Below are positions 20,481 through 32,709 of a DNA stretch of 64,000 nucleotides, piece after piece (within the stretch, counting starts at the first letter, position 1; each line of letters opens with the position of its first letter). The translations under genes and the position numbers were made by a program. Source of the DNA: Acarospora socialis (Eukaryota; Ascomycota; Lecanoromycetes; Acarosporales; Acarosporaceae); NCBI GenBank assembly GCA_025617375.2, contig JAMYGW020000001.1, positions 1,674,001 through 1,738,000 on the forward strand, written 5' to 3'. The notes beneath the pieces were generated by a model. The model saw nothing but the letters and a program-made list of their open reading frames with translations, had not been told where the DNA came from and searched no databases.

Positions 20481-23400
20481 CGTGACAAGGAAGAGAACGA
20501 CCGGTTCCGGACGACTTCGTAGGACAAATCCGATTAGGCTACGTGGAGAAGGATGAGCGATGGAATGATGAGGACGGCTTGACTAAATCGTTGATGGCCT
20601 TGGTGCGACTGGCGCTGCAAACTCGCTCATACGGGAATGGCCGTTAACGCCACGCAAGAAAGAAACGCGTTCCAGCTACTCCGTTGTCGGTCGCGGATGA
20701 TCGAGAGCAAGGTGTCGTAATACTCAGACGAGGCGGATGATACTGGATCCCGAATGGATTGAAAAGCGGCGAAAAGTGCCCAAAAAGATTGACGTTTACG
20801 TAGGTATACGGGGTATCAAGAAATGAAGACGCAGCAAATGCAGCAGTAACAGCCTCGGATGGAAGTTTTATTGGTAAAAGGAAAGAGGACAGCCTGCTCT
20901 GATGCTTCAGCTTCAGCTTCTGCCGTTGCTGCTGCTGCTGCTGTTGATGTCGTCGCTATTGAGCAAGATGAGGATGGCGATGAGACCGAGGCGTGAGGAG
21001 TAATATTGGTCAAGTTCAGTCAGTTAAGTTAGTCAGTAGTCAGAGATTGCTTTTTGGTTCCCTTCGCGAAAGACGGATGAAAGACAGACGGGAAAGAGAG
21101 CAGCAGCAAAAGCGATGGCAAGCGATTTGGCCCGATCACATACAACTAGGTACTTTACCATACCGTAGCTGTCTGCATGCGGTAAAGGGCCGTAAAATTC
21201 GCTGTAAGGTATAAACAGGTGTGAAAGTTTACCCCATCTGCGACATAACTTACGGTACGGTACAGTTAAATATCCAGTATTCATCACCTACTCTTAAATA
21301 CTGTACGAGTTCTTAGGATATCATGTATGAGAGAATATTATGTTTTGATTTCGCTGGAGTAGCGCCATTACCCTGGCTTTGTATTGACCAACAAATGTAA
21401 GGTATTCCACGCTGCCCCAGGTACTCAGTTGGCAAGCGCGGCTGCTTTGATCGACATGACAATGGCCAATCCTTGAGAAAGTTGGACTGTCTGTTCCTCG
21501 GGAACCAAGTAGAGTATTTATGTTACGTTACCACCGGTAAGATACGAGTACCAGTTACTCGTAATGTTACAGTATCACAAGGTAAGGCGGTTTTGCTGAA
21601 TACCTCTTGTGCGGCAATAATCACTTAATGTTACATGTATCCTCGAATTTGCCACTCACACGAAGAGTAAAGTATTCATCTTGAAGCAACCTTAGGAACC
21701 ATGTCAACTGATGTACACGTCCGAGTCCGAGTAGCAGATATCGAGCAGAATGTCAAGTACCCGTTACCGTCCCGAAGGAAGATTCAATTCCATGATCAGA
21801 CTGTCCGATATACGCAGCGAAGTCTTCCATCATGGTATCTTCCTAAACTCCTACCATCGGTGCATGCACGATGCATGGCAGGAGACCATGAGTTGTCCTA
21901 CCGTACCCCTCGGCGAACAGACACAAGTGGAGCATCTCACGTCGTTCATGTAACAGGTAAAGTACGTAGCATGCTCGAGGCCCTCTCCATGACAATACGG
22001 AGTAATACTTCGTGCTTCCCATTCTGCTTCTGGTGGGTGTTAATGAAGCCAACGGTAGTGTTTGATTGCAGCGTCCTCTCAACTCGATATGCCCGCCGCC
22101 TTTGTAAGCCAGAGAAATTATTCTAGACAGAGCTCCGAAAGAGCTTTTTATGGCAATGGCGATTCTAACAATAAAATCTAGACAATCATAATGGTGGGTC
22201 GAGCGCTTAGGCACAGACAGGATCAATTGGACAGAAGATCTGCCCGCGCCTGAACTCCATTCTTCGGAACCAACTCCATTTTGGGAGCACTAACTACTGC
22301 ACCTCACATTTTGCTGGCTGGTTCGCATCCTTCGAAGATTCAAATTGGTAAGGTAGCACTTTACTGCTGGGACAGACTGTACGCGCAAAGCCAGGGATTG
22401 ATCCAGCCCATGGTAACTTAAGGTAGTGTCTGTTCTGCGCCAGGGCTGTTCCCGCTGTCTCCTTGGGTAAAGGTCTGGCTGCTTTTGACGTCGTTTGTGA
22501 TGCATCCTCTCCATCTGCCGGAATCGAGTTGTGGACATGGACCATTGTGATGGTTGAGCTTTGCGGTAAGAAGTAGCACTCTCAGCTCAGCCTCGGGCGA
22601 ATCTTCATTAAAGACAATCCATCCCATACTAATGATATGGGTAATCTGCCAATTCAAAACCATGTAGTCTGCCACTGGCTGAGTACCTGAGGTAGGTAGC
22701 CCTCCTTAGCATAACTAGATCGAGGAGCTGTGTAGAGCTCCTTCGAAACGAATTTGGCCCAATGTTCTATATCGATTGAAGGAGCTGCTTGGAAGGGTAG
22801 GTATCTTTTGCGCCACTCAGCAAAAGTTCCCGACCGGAAGACAAGCCTGTCTCCCCACATCCTGGTGGGCCCCATACCAAAGTAGATCAACTGGGCTGAC
22901 ACTCACAAAGAGCAGAGCTGGTAGCCGTATCGCCGCTTTACGGCGGCTGACAAGCGAAGCGAGAAAGGTTAATGGCAATCAGGCTTTGGATGCCATGATC
23001 CTGAGGTAACGGGAGACAAGTCAAGGTGTACATAAGGGTCTTTCGGGAGTTCTTTCAAGCTCATGCACCACAAAAATTAGACGTCTTATGCACTGTCTTC
23101 CCGTTATCTTCATACCATAGTCCCCACAAACTTCCCTTCCTGCCCCTTGTTGCGGCCCGGGTCTGCAAGGCTCTCTCGCCTACCGTAGGTTTTTTCGGTT
23201 AAGTTGGCATGCCGCCCTGTCGTGCTTCCCTTTGCTGCACTCAAACCTCATCTTGATCACCAACCAAACGACCTTACCTTTTTGACGCTGCGCTCCCTCC
23301 AGCAACAACCACCACCACCCAATACCGGATTTCAACATCATACGTCTTCCGCAACCCAGCTTCCCAGGAGGCGACAGGTGCATCGTGGTCGTGTCAAGAA

Positions 23401-23573
23401 GCTACCGGTGTCATTCTGACCTCACTCACCCGATCCCTCACTTGCCCCTTCGTGATCCCATCCCACTCAAATCTCAGCTCGTTGCTGCGCTCCTGCCATC
23501 AAACACGACAATCAACTCTCGCCCAGCTTCTCCCATCTTGGCTCGCGCTTAGAACTATCCAGACTCGGTCAAG
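20481..23573. other. 3.1-kb divergent intergenic region between samB and G-beta
   Basis: No protein gene recognised. It contains a short CTG run near 20928-20946, many GGTAAG/TACCTTA-type words, and a TACCTGAGGTAGGTA near-palindrome at about 22686. Its length fits long 5' UTRs and regulatory DNA of two developmental genes (inference). A non-coding RNA cannot be excluded. Confidence 0.5.
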
Positions 23574-25392
23574 ATGTCTCAGTCAGGCGATCCCGAGATC
23601 GTTCAGGCGAGGATTACCGCGGCGAGGCGCGATGCGGAAGGCTTGAAGGATAAAATCAAACGCAAGAAGGATGACTTGACCGATGCTACTCGTGAGTTCT
23701 CCGTCTTCGACTACCGGCTCTGGAGTGCTTCCAACGTGCTCTCGCCCGGCTCAAGTGGCAGTCCTGGAAGCTAGCTGACCTAGATTGCAGTTCGCGGAGT
23801 CGCTCAGAGTAATACCGACCCTTTGCCGAAGGTGAACATGAAGCCCCGTCGTGTTCTCAAGGGCCATCTGGCGAAAATCTACGCGATGCACTGGTCGACC
23901 GATCGTAGACATCTTGTCTCCGCTTCTCAAGACGGTAAGCTCATCATTTGGGACGCCTATACGACCAACAAGGTTCATGCGATTCCTCTCCGTTCCTCCT
24001 GGGTGATGACGTGCGCCTATGCTCCGAGCGGCAATTACGTTGCTTGCGGTGGTCTCGACAACATCTGCTCGGTATACAACCTCTCCTCCCGGGAAGGTCC
24101 TACCCGTGTCGCTCGTGAGCTCTCGGGTCACTCGGGCTACCTGTCTTGTTGTCGCTTCGTCAACGACCGTCGTATCTTGACCTCCTCTGGCGATATGACT
24201 TGCATGCTCTGGGATGTCGAGACCGGGTCTAAGGTCACCGAATTCGCCGACCACCTCGGAGACGTTATGAGTATCAGCATCAACCCGACCAATCAAAACA
24301 TCTTTGTCTCCGGCGCCTGCGATGCCTTTGCGAAACTTTGGGATATCCGCTCCGGCAAGGCTGTGCAGACCTTTGCTGGCCACGAGTCGGATATCAACGC
24401 AATTCAATTCTTCCCTGATGGCAATGCGTTCGGTACCGGGTCTGATGACGCATCCTGCCGGTTGTTTGATATACGTGCCGATCGTGAGCTCAACACGTAC
24501 TCGGTAAGTCTGCTTCCAAGTATGAGACATCGGCACAAGCTCATGGGGGTCATCCTCCCAATCCCCATGCAATGATCAATCAGCTCTTCTCTTTCTTCGC
24601 TTATCTCGTTGAGCTTCTCTTTTACTTCTTCACATGCTTCCGAATATGGCTGTCTCTAGACCTGCTTCAGTCATCCGGATCTGATCCGTCATCACAACAC
24701 CCTCATATCTTCTCTGTGGTCTATCTCTCTTGAATACCACTGCTTCTCCGATGCATGCCGGGTTGCCTGTCCTTCGCAACACAGCCTATTATCGCTCTTT
24801 GCATAATCCTATATTCTTCGCCTTCTGCCTCACTCAGTTATGCTTTGCTTCCCTCATGTGTTTACACTTAGTTCTTCCCGTCCGCCGTGTTCTTGAGCCA
24901 GCTTTACGCTAGTAACGTTGCGTATTCGCATCCGATCAGCTGCTAATGGCCCTTGTGAGAGTTTAGAACGAGCAAGTCCTCTGTGGGATCACGTCCGTCG
25001 CCTTCTCTGTTTCTGGTCGCCTGCTCTTTGCCGGCTATGACGACTTTGAATGCAAGGTGAGCAACCCTGGAGACGCACTTTGGCCGACAAAAGCGTCCAA
25101 AACACGTCGAAACTCAATACAATCGAGCAAGCTACGTCAGAGACATGCTGACCAGTTCCACGTTCAGGTATGGGACGTGCTACGTGGAGAGAAAGTCGGA
25201 TCCTTGAACGGTCACATCAACCGTGTAAGCTGTCTTGGTGTCAGCAACGATGGTATTAGCTTGTGTACAGGATCGTGGGATTCCCTTGTAAGTTCCCTAC
25301 AGAACGCGGCACTCAAAATGACTCGCGACCATTGAAGCTCGGTGGTGTACTGACTTTTACTCTCCGTTCAGCTCAAGATCTGGGCGTGGTAG
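23574..25392 (+). CDS. sfaD: Heterotrimeric G-protein beta subunit (SfaD type)
   Basis: Five exons, 23574-23691, 23791-24503, 24967-25056, 25168-25287 and 25372-25392, encode 353 residues. An N-terminal coiled coil for gamma binding ([20 protein letters not shown]) is followed by seven WD40 blades: for example [102 protein letters not shown] and the closing GSWDSLLKIWAW. It forms the G-beta-gamma dimer at the plasma membrane and in A. nidulans promotes vegetative growth and represses sporulation. The third intron is 463 nt, several times the local norm. The neighbour downstream on the same strand is the phosducin-like chaperone. Confidence 0.96.
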
Positions 25393-26911
25393 AGAAGGTA
25401 GCCCCCATCGTCGGAAAAGAGACCCGGTGTTCCTCGCGTCCCTCTATCGCCTCGAGGACTGCATCTGTTCGACACCGTTTTGACTGCTTCGACCGTGGTT
25501 GCTAACCCTCCACTTCGCTGTTATTTCAAGACAAAAAGAGTGTAAGATGCGAAATTTCCTCTCGGGCTTCTTCAGGTTGCGATGGTACGACGACTTTCCG
25601 CGGCGCGAATGATTACGGGAGCAACCGATCTGATGAGCTTAGTGATCTACTCTACAGCATCTGCGGAGATCTCACAAGCTGTTCGCTGATGCTCGTCTGT
25701 CGTGATGCGCATCTCATGTGGGGGCTTTTTTAATGTGTGCGGTCGTTCAGCGGATGCCTTCATTTCTTGTGATCATTTCTCAACGCAGTCCCCTCCGAAC
25801 AAAGTTTCCTGTTGTCATGCGCGGCCACCTTGATTTCTATCCCTTCGCACCGGAATTTCCCTCTGCTTCTTCTCTACCGCACTCAATGGTGTCACGGTGG
25901 TGGAGCTTTTCGTCCCGGCTTTACCTACTCGTGTGGTTCTTTTTCCCGACGTCTGCTCACCGGGCCTGCGGCTTGACACTGCTATACAAGGGTGGATTGT
26001 TGGTTAGTGTAAGGCATCTTTGACGGCTTCTAGAATGCCTCTGGTCTGGATACTTGCAGATACCTAGTGTACGGCAGGGAAAGTCCTCGGCTATGGCCAT
26101 CTGAAGTACCTTGGACGAGACCAGACCTCCAGCTCTCGCATACCATGGCTTTTCTCACTGGCCATACTGATTGGTCTAGTGTCACAACTTGCATGGTTTA
26201 CGGGTTCAGGATGCATTTGTGTCCACATCCCAGTCGTGCAGCTGTCAAAGGAGCAGGTGCATACTTCTGTTCTCATGTGTCGTTTTTCTTCACTGATACC
26301 ACTTGCCTCTCACTCGTCTGTCTATCGAGAGCACAACTGAGGCACTTAGATCGCTGGCAATATTGCTTCACGAGATATTGTATCGGTCAAATAGGAAACG
26401 AAGATTAATATTGAACTAACTGTCCTGGAGATGAGTGTAGGAATCAGGCGTCGATGGCCCTTCCATACCTACCATATCTGGTCAGAAGATGCTTCGATAC
26501 ATAGTATCCTGTAGTACCACCACCTTCCACTCCCTTTCTCAGAGATCCGTATTTGGTAATGTTGTACATGCTGTATAAATCTATCCATCTTTATCTCAAA
26601 GAGTCACCCTAACCTGCCTTTCTGGGACACGTACATACAGTAGCCCTTCCCCATCTTAGATTTGATCCTGCCTTAATCTCAATAATAACTCCCTCGACAA
26701 TTATGTCCGTGCTCTCGGCATCTTCCGAGATCCCGAACATCTGCATGCTTTTGCTACCTAAGGTACAATATCAAGTCCCGTAGTCTGGGTCCTCACGCAT
26801 ATCACTGCTAGATCCTTTCTCATGCATGTCAACTCTGCAGTGCACGTCATCGTCTAGTTTTCTATGCACATAATCCGTCCGCCCCTTGTGCTGAGATCTC
26901 CCAACCCAGCC
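25393..26911. other. Intergenic, G-beta 3' region to phosducin 5' region
   Basis: No gene recognised in 1.5 kb. Pyrimidine-rich stretches and short frames only; probably the G-beta 3' UTR plus the phosducin promoter. Confidence 0.5.
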
Positions 26912-27902
26912 ATGTCTGCCGCGCAAGATGAAGTTGACGCGCTCTTCGCAAATCAAGTAGAGAAGCTTGATCGACATCCAGAAGACGTCGCCCGGTCACC
27001 CTCCGACCGATCTGAACCATCCTCAGATGTCGAGAACTCCCCTCAACTCGAGAGCGAAGAAAAGTCCTATACGACGATCTCGCCCTCGGCGAACGGCAAC
27101 TGGCACCTCCCTACGAGCGCGACATTTGACGCCAACACCGGACCAAAAGGCGTCATTGCCGACGCGCGCTCCTTCGAACGCGCTCGCCAGCATTCCTTTC
27201 GTAAAAACATGCGCACCAACTCCAACAACAGTGTTTCTTCCCCGCAGCCTTTCACGAAGACCAAGATCGAAGCTCCCGACTTCGGTCGCGAGAAGAGCGG
27301 CAGCCCGGAGTCTCGACCGGAAGATGACGACGAGTTCATGCGGAATTGGCGGCAGAATAGGATCAACGAGCTGCAGGACCCGAGAACGAGGAGGTTGAGC
27401 CCCAGTAAGCGGAAGTACGGGAGTCTGGAACGGGTCGATGCGGTGGGGTACCTGGACGCGATCGAGAAAGTGTCTGCTGAGACCGTGGTGGTGGTGTGCA
27501 TCTATGATAACCAGGTACGTCGGGCGTTCCGTCGACTGGCGCGCTCCTTTAGCCCGTCCTGTTCGACGACAAACCTGTTGATGATCAATGGGCCACAGTC
27601 GAGCGTGAGTGGCCTCGTCGAGGATTGTCTGAACACGCTGGCGCGCAAGCATCAGACGACGAGATTCGTCAAGCTGCATTACGTCGAGGCCGAGATGGAT
27701 GCGGCGGGCGTGCCTGCTGTCCTGGCTTACAAGGCCGGAGAGCTCTTTGCCAATCTGGTGGCGGTGATCGATGAGATACCTGCTGGGAGGGACTTGAGCT
27801 CCATGAGCCTTGAGCTGCTGCTTAAACAGTGAGTGCTGCCTTGGTTTGGCGTATTTTAGGGTAAAGCTGATCATCATCTTCAGACATCGAGTGTTGTTCT
27901 GA
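26912..27902 (+). CDS. phnA: Phosducin-like protein (G-beta-gamma chaperone, PhnA/BDM-1 type)
   Basis: Three exons, 26912-27514, 27599-27828 and 27884-27902, give 283 residues. The N-terminal half is acidic and disordered with the GPKGVIADARSFERARQ segment typical of G-beta contact. The C-terminal half is a thioredoxin-like phosducin domain (ETVVVVCIYDNQ, VEDCLNTLARKHQTTRFVKLH, AGVPAVLAYKAGELFANLVAV), ending KQHRVLF. PhLP1 proteins help CCT fold G-beta and assemble G-beta-gamma; PhnA and BDM-1 are needed for G-beta function in A. nidulans and Cryphonectria. The 84-nt intron 1 is a multiple of three without a stop, so annotation may miss it; the family alignment favours removal. It lies directly downstream of the G-beta gene on the same strand. 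Confidence 0.92.
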
Positions 27903-29378
27903 AACTTTCTCTCTTCCCGTCCCCTCACTGCTTCTTGCCAGGCGCAGATTCTTCCGGGAACCCGGTTGTTTTGGGAGTATTAGCTGCGCTGGATAGTGTT
28001 CTGGACACTCTATCTGTACGGCTTTTTTGATGATTCTTTATGGCGATGATACCATGCTGTTTGTGTCTCTTTTCCAGCCAAGCTCTCTACTCATGAAGGG
28101 CGTGCAGATCGGGTCTTCATTGAGCAACTCTTTCTGGCCGAGGCTTGATTGTATTCAGCTGCTTCGATTGACAGGCCCAATCGGCCCACTTATTGGAGAT
28201 GTTCTCGATACCTTCGCTGTTGTACTATCGTCTGATACTTAGCGCCAGAGCTTGCCTGCTGGCCTCATCATCAAGCAACAACCCTTCCTGAAACATTCCG
28301 TTCCCAAAGAGTGAACTACAACGACCCATTGGTTCGTGCTGCCATACGCCTCATAACATCCATCATAAGCCAACCTAGCACGAAAATCTCACGGTCGAGA
28401 TAATTGAGAGAAGAACTCTCTTATAACCAGTACATAACACACCATCCGAACAATCTCTACGCGATACTTAATATGCCTTTCTCCCGACCCATAGACCATC
28501 TCCTCCAATTCCATTCTCCGCGTTGGGATCCGTTCCGCCCCTACTCGTCTTTGAAAGAGGCATCTGTCCCTGCCTATCACTCCCTCCATAGCAACATCCG
28601 AGTGCCTACCTTCTCTCCGCCTCCAGTAGCATCTCTGGTCCAACCGATACGTAGATTGCGGTGACTACTTTATATATATACCATCATCTTCGAGATGGCC
28701 TCACGGTTTGTGCGCACTTGGCGGACTAGTTCTGTAATGTTAGTTTTGGATGGGGAAAGGGCGCCTCGAACTAGCTGTCTACAGGCAACGGCAGTGATGG
28801 GTTGAGGGAGGTGTGTCTTGCTCGCTGCGTTGCTGGCGCGTGGGTTTGGGGTTTGCTTGGTTTCTTTTGGGGAGTAGGGAAGGCCCGGGGTTGCAGGGTA
28901 TGCTGTTCTGGTTCTTAGGAGAAAGGAAAGTGGGAGGGTTTGTTGCTGGGTAAGGGGCGAGTGGGACGAGCGAGTCACATCGACTTCTAGGAACGGCAAA
29001 GGGTCAAACTCGCAACGGAAACTATGAACGGAGTCAAGTGAAGTGATCATTGCCGTTTACAAGCGATGCAACCTCAACTTCCATGCAGCGGTGGGACAAG
29101 CCCCGAAAAAGACGTCTTAAAGAAGGGCAAGATGTACACTCCGAATTTCCTCGAGCTGTTATCGATGTGATAAGGATATGAAAAAGGGGCGAACATCCGG
29201 ACCTCGACCGCAAGCCGTACAACGCCGTGCTGCCATGGAGCTTCAGCCATTCCGAATACTAGCGCCGTCGTTGCGGTCGTAAGAGCTTGCCTCAAGATCG
29301 GTCATCCTGCCTGGAAACGGTAAATGCAGGGAAAGCGCGATCTAGATCGAGGAGGAGATACGAGGAGATGGATGATCA
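27903..29378. other. Convergent intergenic region
   Basis: 1.5 kb between the 3' ends of the phosducin and Taf14 genes. Frames on both strands look random. Nothing further seen. Confidence 0.5.
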
Positions 29379-30542
29379 TCACGCGGACACTTTCTCCGAC
29401 GAGAAATCCCAGAGCATCCGCACAAGACTGTCTGGAAGCGTATACAGATCCACGTGGAATTCACCCTCTGCGAGTTGGGTCAGTATTCATGGTGACAGCA
29501 GTCAGGTGAATAGAGCCAAATACATACGGTCAACGTCGTTCTTCGTGTACGTTTCGGCGGTCTTGTTGTCGTGGACCATTTGCACCACCTGCAGCAAGTC
29601 GTCTTCTCCGAGCTTCTGAAGGTTTTCAGCGAGCTTGTCCATGTCGATCTGTCGCACCACGATCAGTCCGGCGCGGACTAAAAGCATTACAGATATGCAC
29701 AAGTCTTACCCCTTTGTCTGCTCTCTTCTTTTTCTTGGAAGATTCGTCGCCATGAGCGCCTCCTCGCTTCGACTTCACTCCATTCTCGTCACCAGGGACT
29801 GGACCAGATTCCTTCAGGATGGCCAGCAGGGCAGGCTTCGGGTTCTTGAACGTCTGAAACGCATCAATTAGCATCAGCTAGTTTTCCTCGACTGTGACTC
29901 AACAGTATCCTGTAAGATTGACCCACAATAGGATGCTTCGCTTCGTATCGGGCAGCTGCAAAGTTCAGATCGTGCGCGATCGGATAATCCCCTCCCTTCT
30001 CCACAGCCGACAGCACAATCTCCATATCGAATTCACCCCATCCCTCCTCTTCAATGCGGAAAGGCGCACGACGGACCGCTACGTACTCTCCGTATCAGCA
30101 TGTTCCGCCTACGGTACGCTCTCGAGGCACTTCTGCTACCAATCCAGAAGTAGGCTGTGTGACCTACTTTGAACGGCGCGCTTCTCGAACGACGGATGTA
30201 GCTTGTACGTGGCTTTTTCGAAAATGGTAGCGGGCATCTCTTCACCGTGCTCGTTGAGGAGGAAGATCTGGATATTCCAACGGCGAAGTGGGAACCCTTC
30301 CACGCCAGAGGGCTTGTCGCTGTCGAAGGAGTCAGTATGTGGATATCGCCAGGCTTCATCTGACCAGGACGATAAGGTTGTAAAGGTCCAAGGTTACGTT
30401 GATTAGAGTAGTACTTGCATTGGCTTCTGCTCCGTGATGAGCTTGACGAAGCGTTTGACCTGCCAACAGCACCGCAATCAGCGACCATTCCTCCAGAGTT
30501 TCGGACCAGGAAAGCTATTGCTGGCCTACTCACGTCCGGCAT
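29379..30542 (-). CDS. taf14: YEATS-domain protein Taf14 (TFIID/TFIIF/remodeller subunit)
   Basis: Seven exons: 30534-30542, 30419-30459, 30168-30319, 29927-30078, 29710-29853, 29528-29648 and 29379-29467, giving 235 residues. The YEATS domain spans ~1-125: VKRFVKLITEQKPIDKPS, GVEGFPLRRWNIQIFLLNE, ATYKLHPSFEKRA, EEEGWGEFDMEIVLS and DLNFAAARYEAKHPI. A Lys-rich linker (SSKKKKRADKG) leads to the C-terminal ET-like domain (IDMDKLAENLQKLGEDDLLQ) and the end QGEFHVDLYTLPDSLVRMLW. The YEATS fold reads acylated histone lysines; the ET domain docks partners in TFIID, TFIIF, INO80 and SWI/SNF. Exon 1 encodes only MPD. Intron 2 appears to be GC-AG (donor GCAAGT at 30418), the only choice that restores KPIDKPS in frame. 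Confidence 0.9.
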
Positions 30543-31179
30543 GTTTGCAATCTCGAGACGGATACTCTGGTAAAGACTGACAAGCAGGTAAAAATAACCG
30601 CGCCGTGAAGAATCCTTGGCGCAAGGTGTGAGGTGGTTGCTGCTTTGGCGGGGTTTCGCGACGGACAAGGTTGTGGGCCTAGTGCGGCTTCGGGTGTGGC
30701 GTCGGCCCGCATCGAGCTTAGTTTGCTGGCATGTCCCCCCGGAAAACGTTAGGGCTCCAACTCGACTCCACTACATCTCAGCTCTCGCGCTCTGGAAGGT
30801 CAATAGCCAACGGAAAGGACACGAAAATTATAATAGTTATCCTCTGTGTTCATCTACATACATTTGACGAGCGTCTAGAAAGGAAGACATTGGATTCACG
30901 GGATCATCGTCCACCAACTCGTCATGAAGCCACAAACGCTAGGGATGCCAGGCCAAACTCTTCAAGCGGAAAGGGGGAGTCTGAGATCACAGTGCGTATG
31001 GGGATTTGAGAATCCAACGTGATACCCGAGAAACGACCTGTTGCAGTCCTTGCAAGGGATACGATTGTGAGATAACCCGGGTACCACACCAGAGCATCTA
31101 CCAAACATGGGATCCTCGAGTGACCATAGATGCTGGTGTATCCCACTGACACGAGGAGACCTAGAAGTGCAAAGGGCGT
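30543..31179. other. Intergenic, Taf14 promoter side and RanBP1 3' side
   Basis: Tandem minus-strand genes flank this 640-bp gap. No additional feature recognised. Confidence 0.5.
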
Positions 31180-32175
31180 CTATTCCTTCGAGAAGAGGGC
31201 CTCATTCTCCTGTTGGGCTTTGATAAAAGCTTCCTTGAACAGATTGGCATCTACGGTGATGGTCAGCAACTGCCTGAGGCTTGGGCTTAGCGGAAAGCTA
31301 TCGAGACAGTACTTACTTTCACTGTTGGCAAAGCGGATGGCAAGTGTTTGCGCCTCCGGCTCTCCCTCGCTGACATCGGCTGCGGCGTTCCAAACCCAAC
31401 TCCGGTCACTGCCAACATTGGGTGATAGCTTCATATCGGGGACCACTTAGGCAAGTCAGTATTGTGCCAAGACCATATCGACCCCTGGGCCAAGCAGCGC
31501 ACGTACCATAATGGTTGGCACACACTTTAAGCGTCTTGTCTCTTCTCATCACCAGTCTTGTCTTTCCGTTTTCCTTGTGCTTCAACAATTTCACATCCCC
31601 CGTTCCACGCTCTTTCCATTCCTTACTCTCCCGGTCAAACTTGAAGAGCTTAGCACGCATCTTGAAAGTCTGCTCCTCCAACTCCTCGTTGGTTTTTGTG
31701 TCAACTTTCTCCGTGAGGAGGACCACAGGCTCGAAGTGTACTTCGGGGGACTCGGGCGCTTCATCCTGCAGCAGATCCTAGAATTAGCCCACTTCCCCGC
31801 TACCGAAGCCCCCCAGAGCGGCGGCCAATGTCTTACCTCGCCTTCCGCGTCTTTCTTGGCTTTTGAAGAGCCCGACGGTTCATCAGCATCATCTTCCCCC
31901 TCTTCTTTCTTTTCCTTCTTCGCTCCGCCGCCAAACATGGAAAACACGTTATCCTTCACGCCGGCAGCCACGGCGGTGGCGCTCGAGGCGGCGTTCGATG
32001 CAGCATGAGTGGCAATCTCAGTGTAAGAGTGCTTTTCGGTGGACGATCCAGCTTCGGTCTTGTGATCACTCTGCGTGTCTTTTGAGCTGCTGGGTTGCTC
32101 CGTCCCGCTTTGGACAGAAGTTGGTTCGGCGTGCTGAGAGGAGGAGTCCAGCTTCGCGTCGGTGTTGGCCGACAT
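31180..32175 (-). CDS. YRB1: Ran-binding protein 1 (Yrb1), Ran GTPase-activating cofactor
   Basis: Exons 31837-32175, 31507-31765, 31317-31445 and 31180-31250 encode 265 residues. A ~110-residue low-complexity N terminus contains an Ala-rich helix ([19 protein letters not shown]) and an acidic/Lys-rich stretch. The RanBD follows from [20 protein letters not shown] to the end, with [39 protein letters not shown] and [13 protein letters not shown], and closes with [19 protein letters not shown]. RanBP1 binds Ran-GTP released with karyopherins and stimulates RanGAP hydrolysis at the cytoplasmic face of nuclear pores. The extended N terminus is longer than yeast Yrb1 (~200 residues). Confidence 0.95.
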
Positions 32176-32709
32176 TCTCGTCCCTTTCAACTAGTACGAA
32201 ATGTGCTTTGTGGTCGATGTTCGAAAGACTCAGTGCTCTCTACTTTGGAGTGATGCAATCGAGGAGACTTCTAGGTGGATGTACTGTCTTTAATGTTTGC
32301 TGTGTGAGTTACAAAGATAACCCATCTACACAGTGCAGCATGGCTGGCCCCGGATATTAGCGCCGGAATAGGCGAGCCTCGTGGGAGCAACAATGTTCCG
32401 AGCTAAGAGCCGAGTTAAAACCAGCACCAGATAACGTTACAAGTCGAAACACAACCAAAGGGTGAACTTTTTTTAGGGCAACACCCACATATGAGACTTC
32501 GGCCTCATTGACGATCATGGTAAGTATGAGTAACGCGATGCTCATCCATCGATAAAGTATCATGCTGCTTCGATTTCCAAACCACCTGAAGCTGATAATC
32601 AGCTACGCCAAACACAATGCCCAATGAACGCCTAGGTGATGCCAGAATCCTACCACCATCCCATCCTACTCCCATCCAGTGCAATGCCACGCTATAGCCG
32701 CATATAGTC
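32176..32709. other. Intergenic, RanBP1 promoter and flippase 3' end
   Basis: A 530-bp gap between tandem minus-strand genes; no further feature seen. Confidence 0.5.

Noticed and set aside
23751-24572. Minus-strand frame of 273 codons in the G-beta gene
   Set aside because: Shadow of WD40 exon 2; no motifs of its own.
27023-27928. Minus-strand frame of 301 codons opposite phosducin
   Set aside because: Shadow of the phosducin exons.
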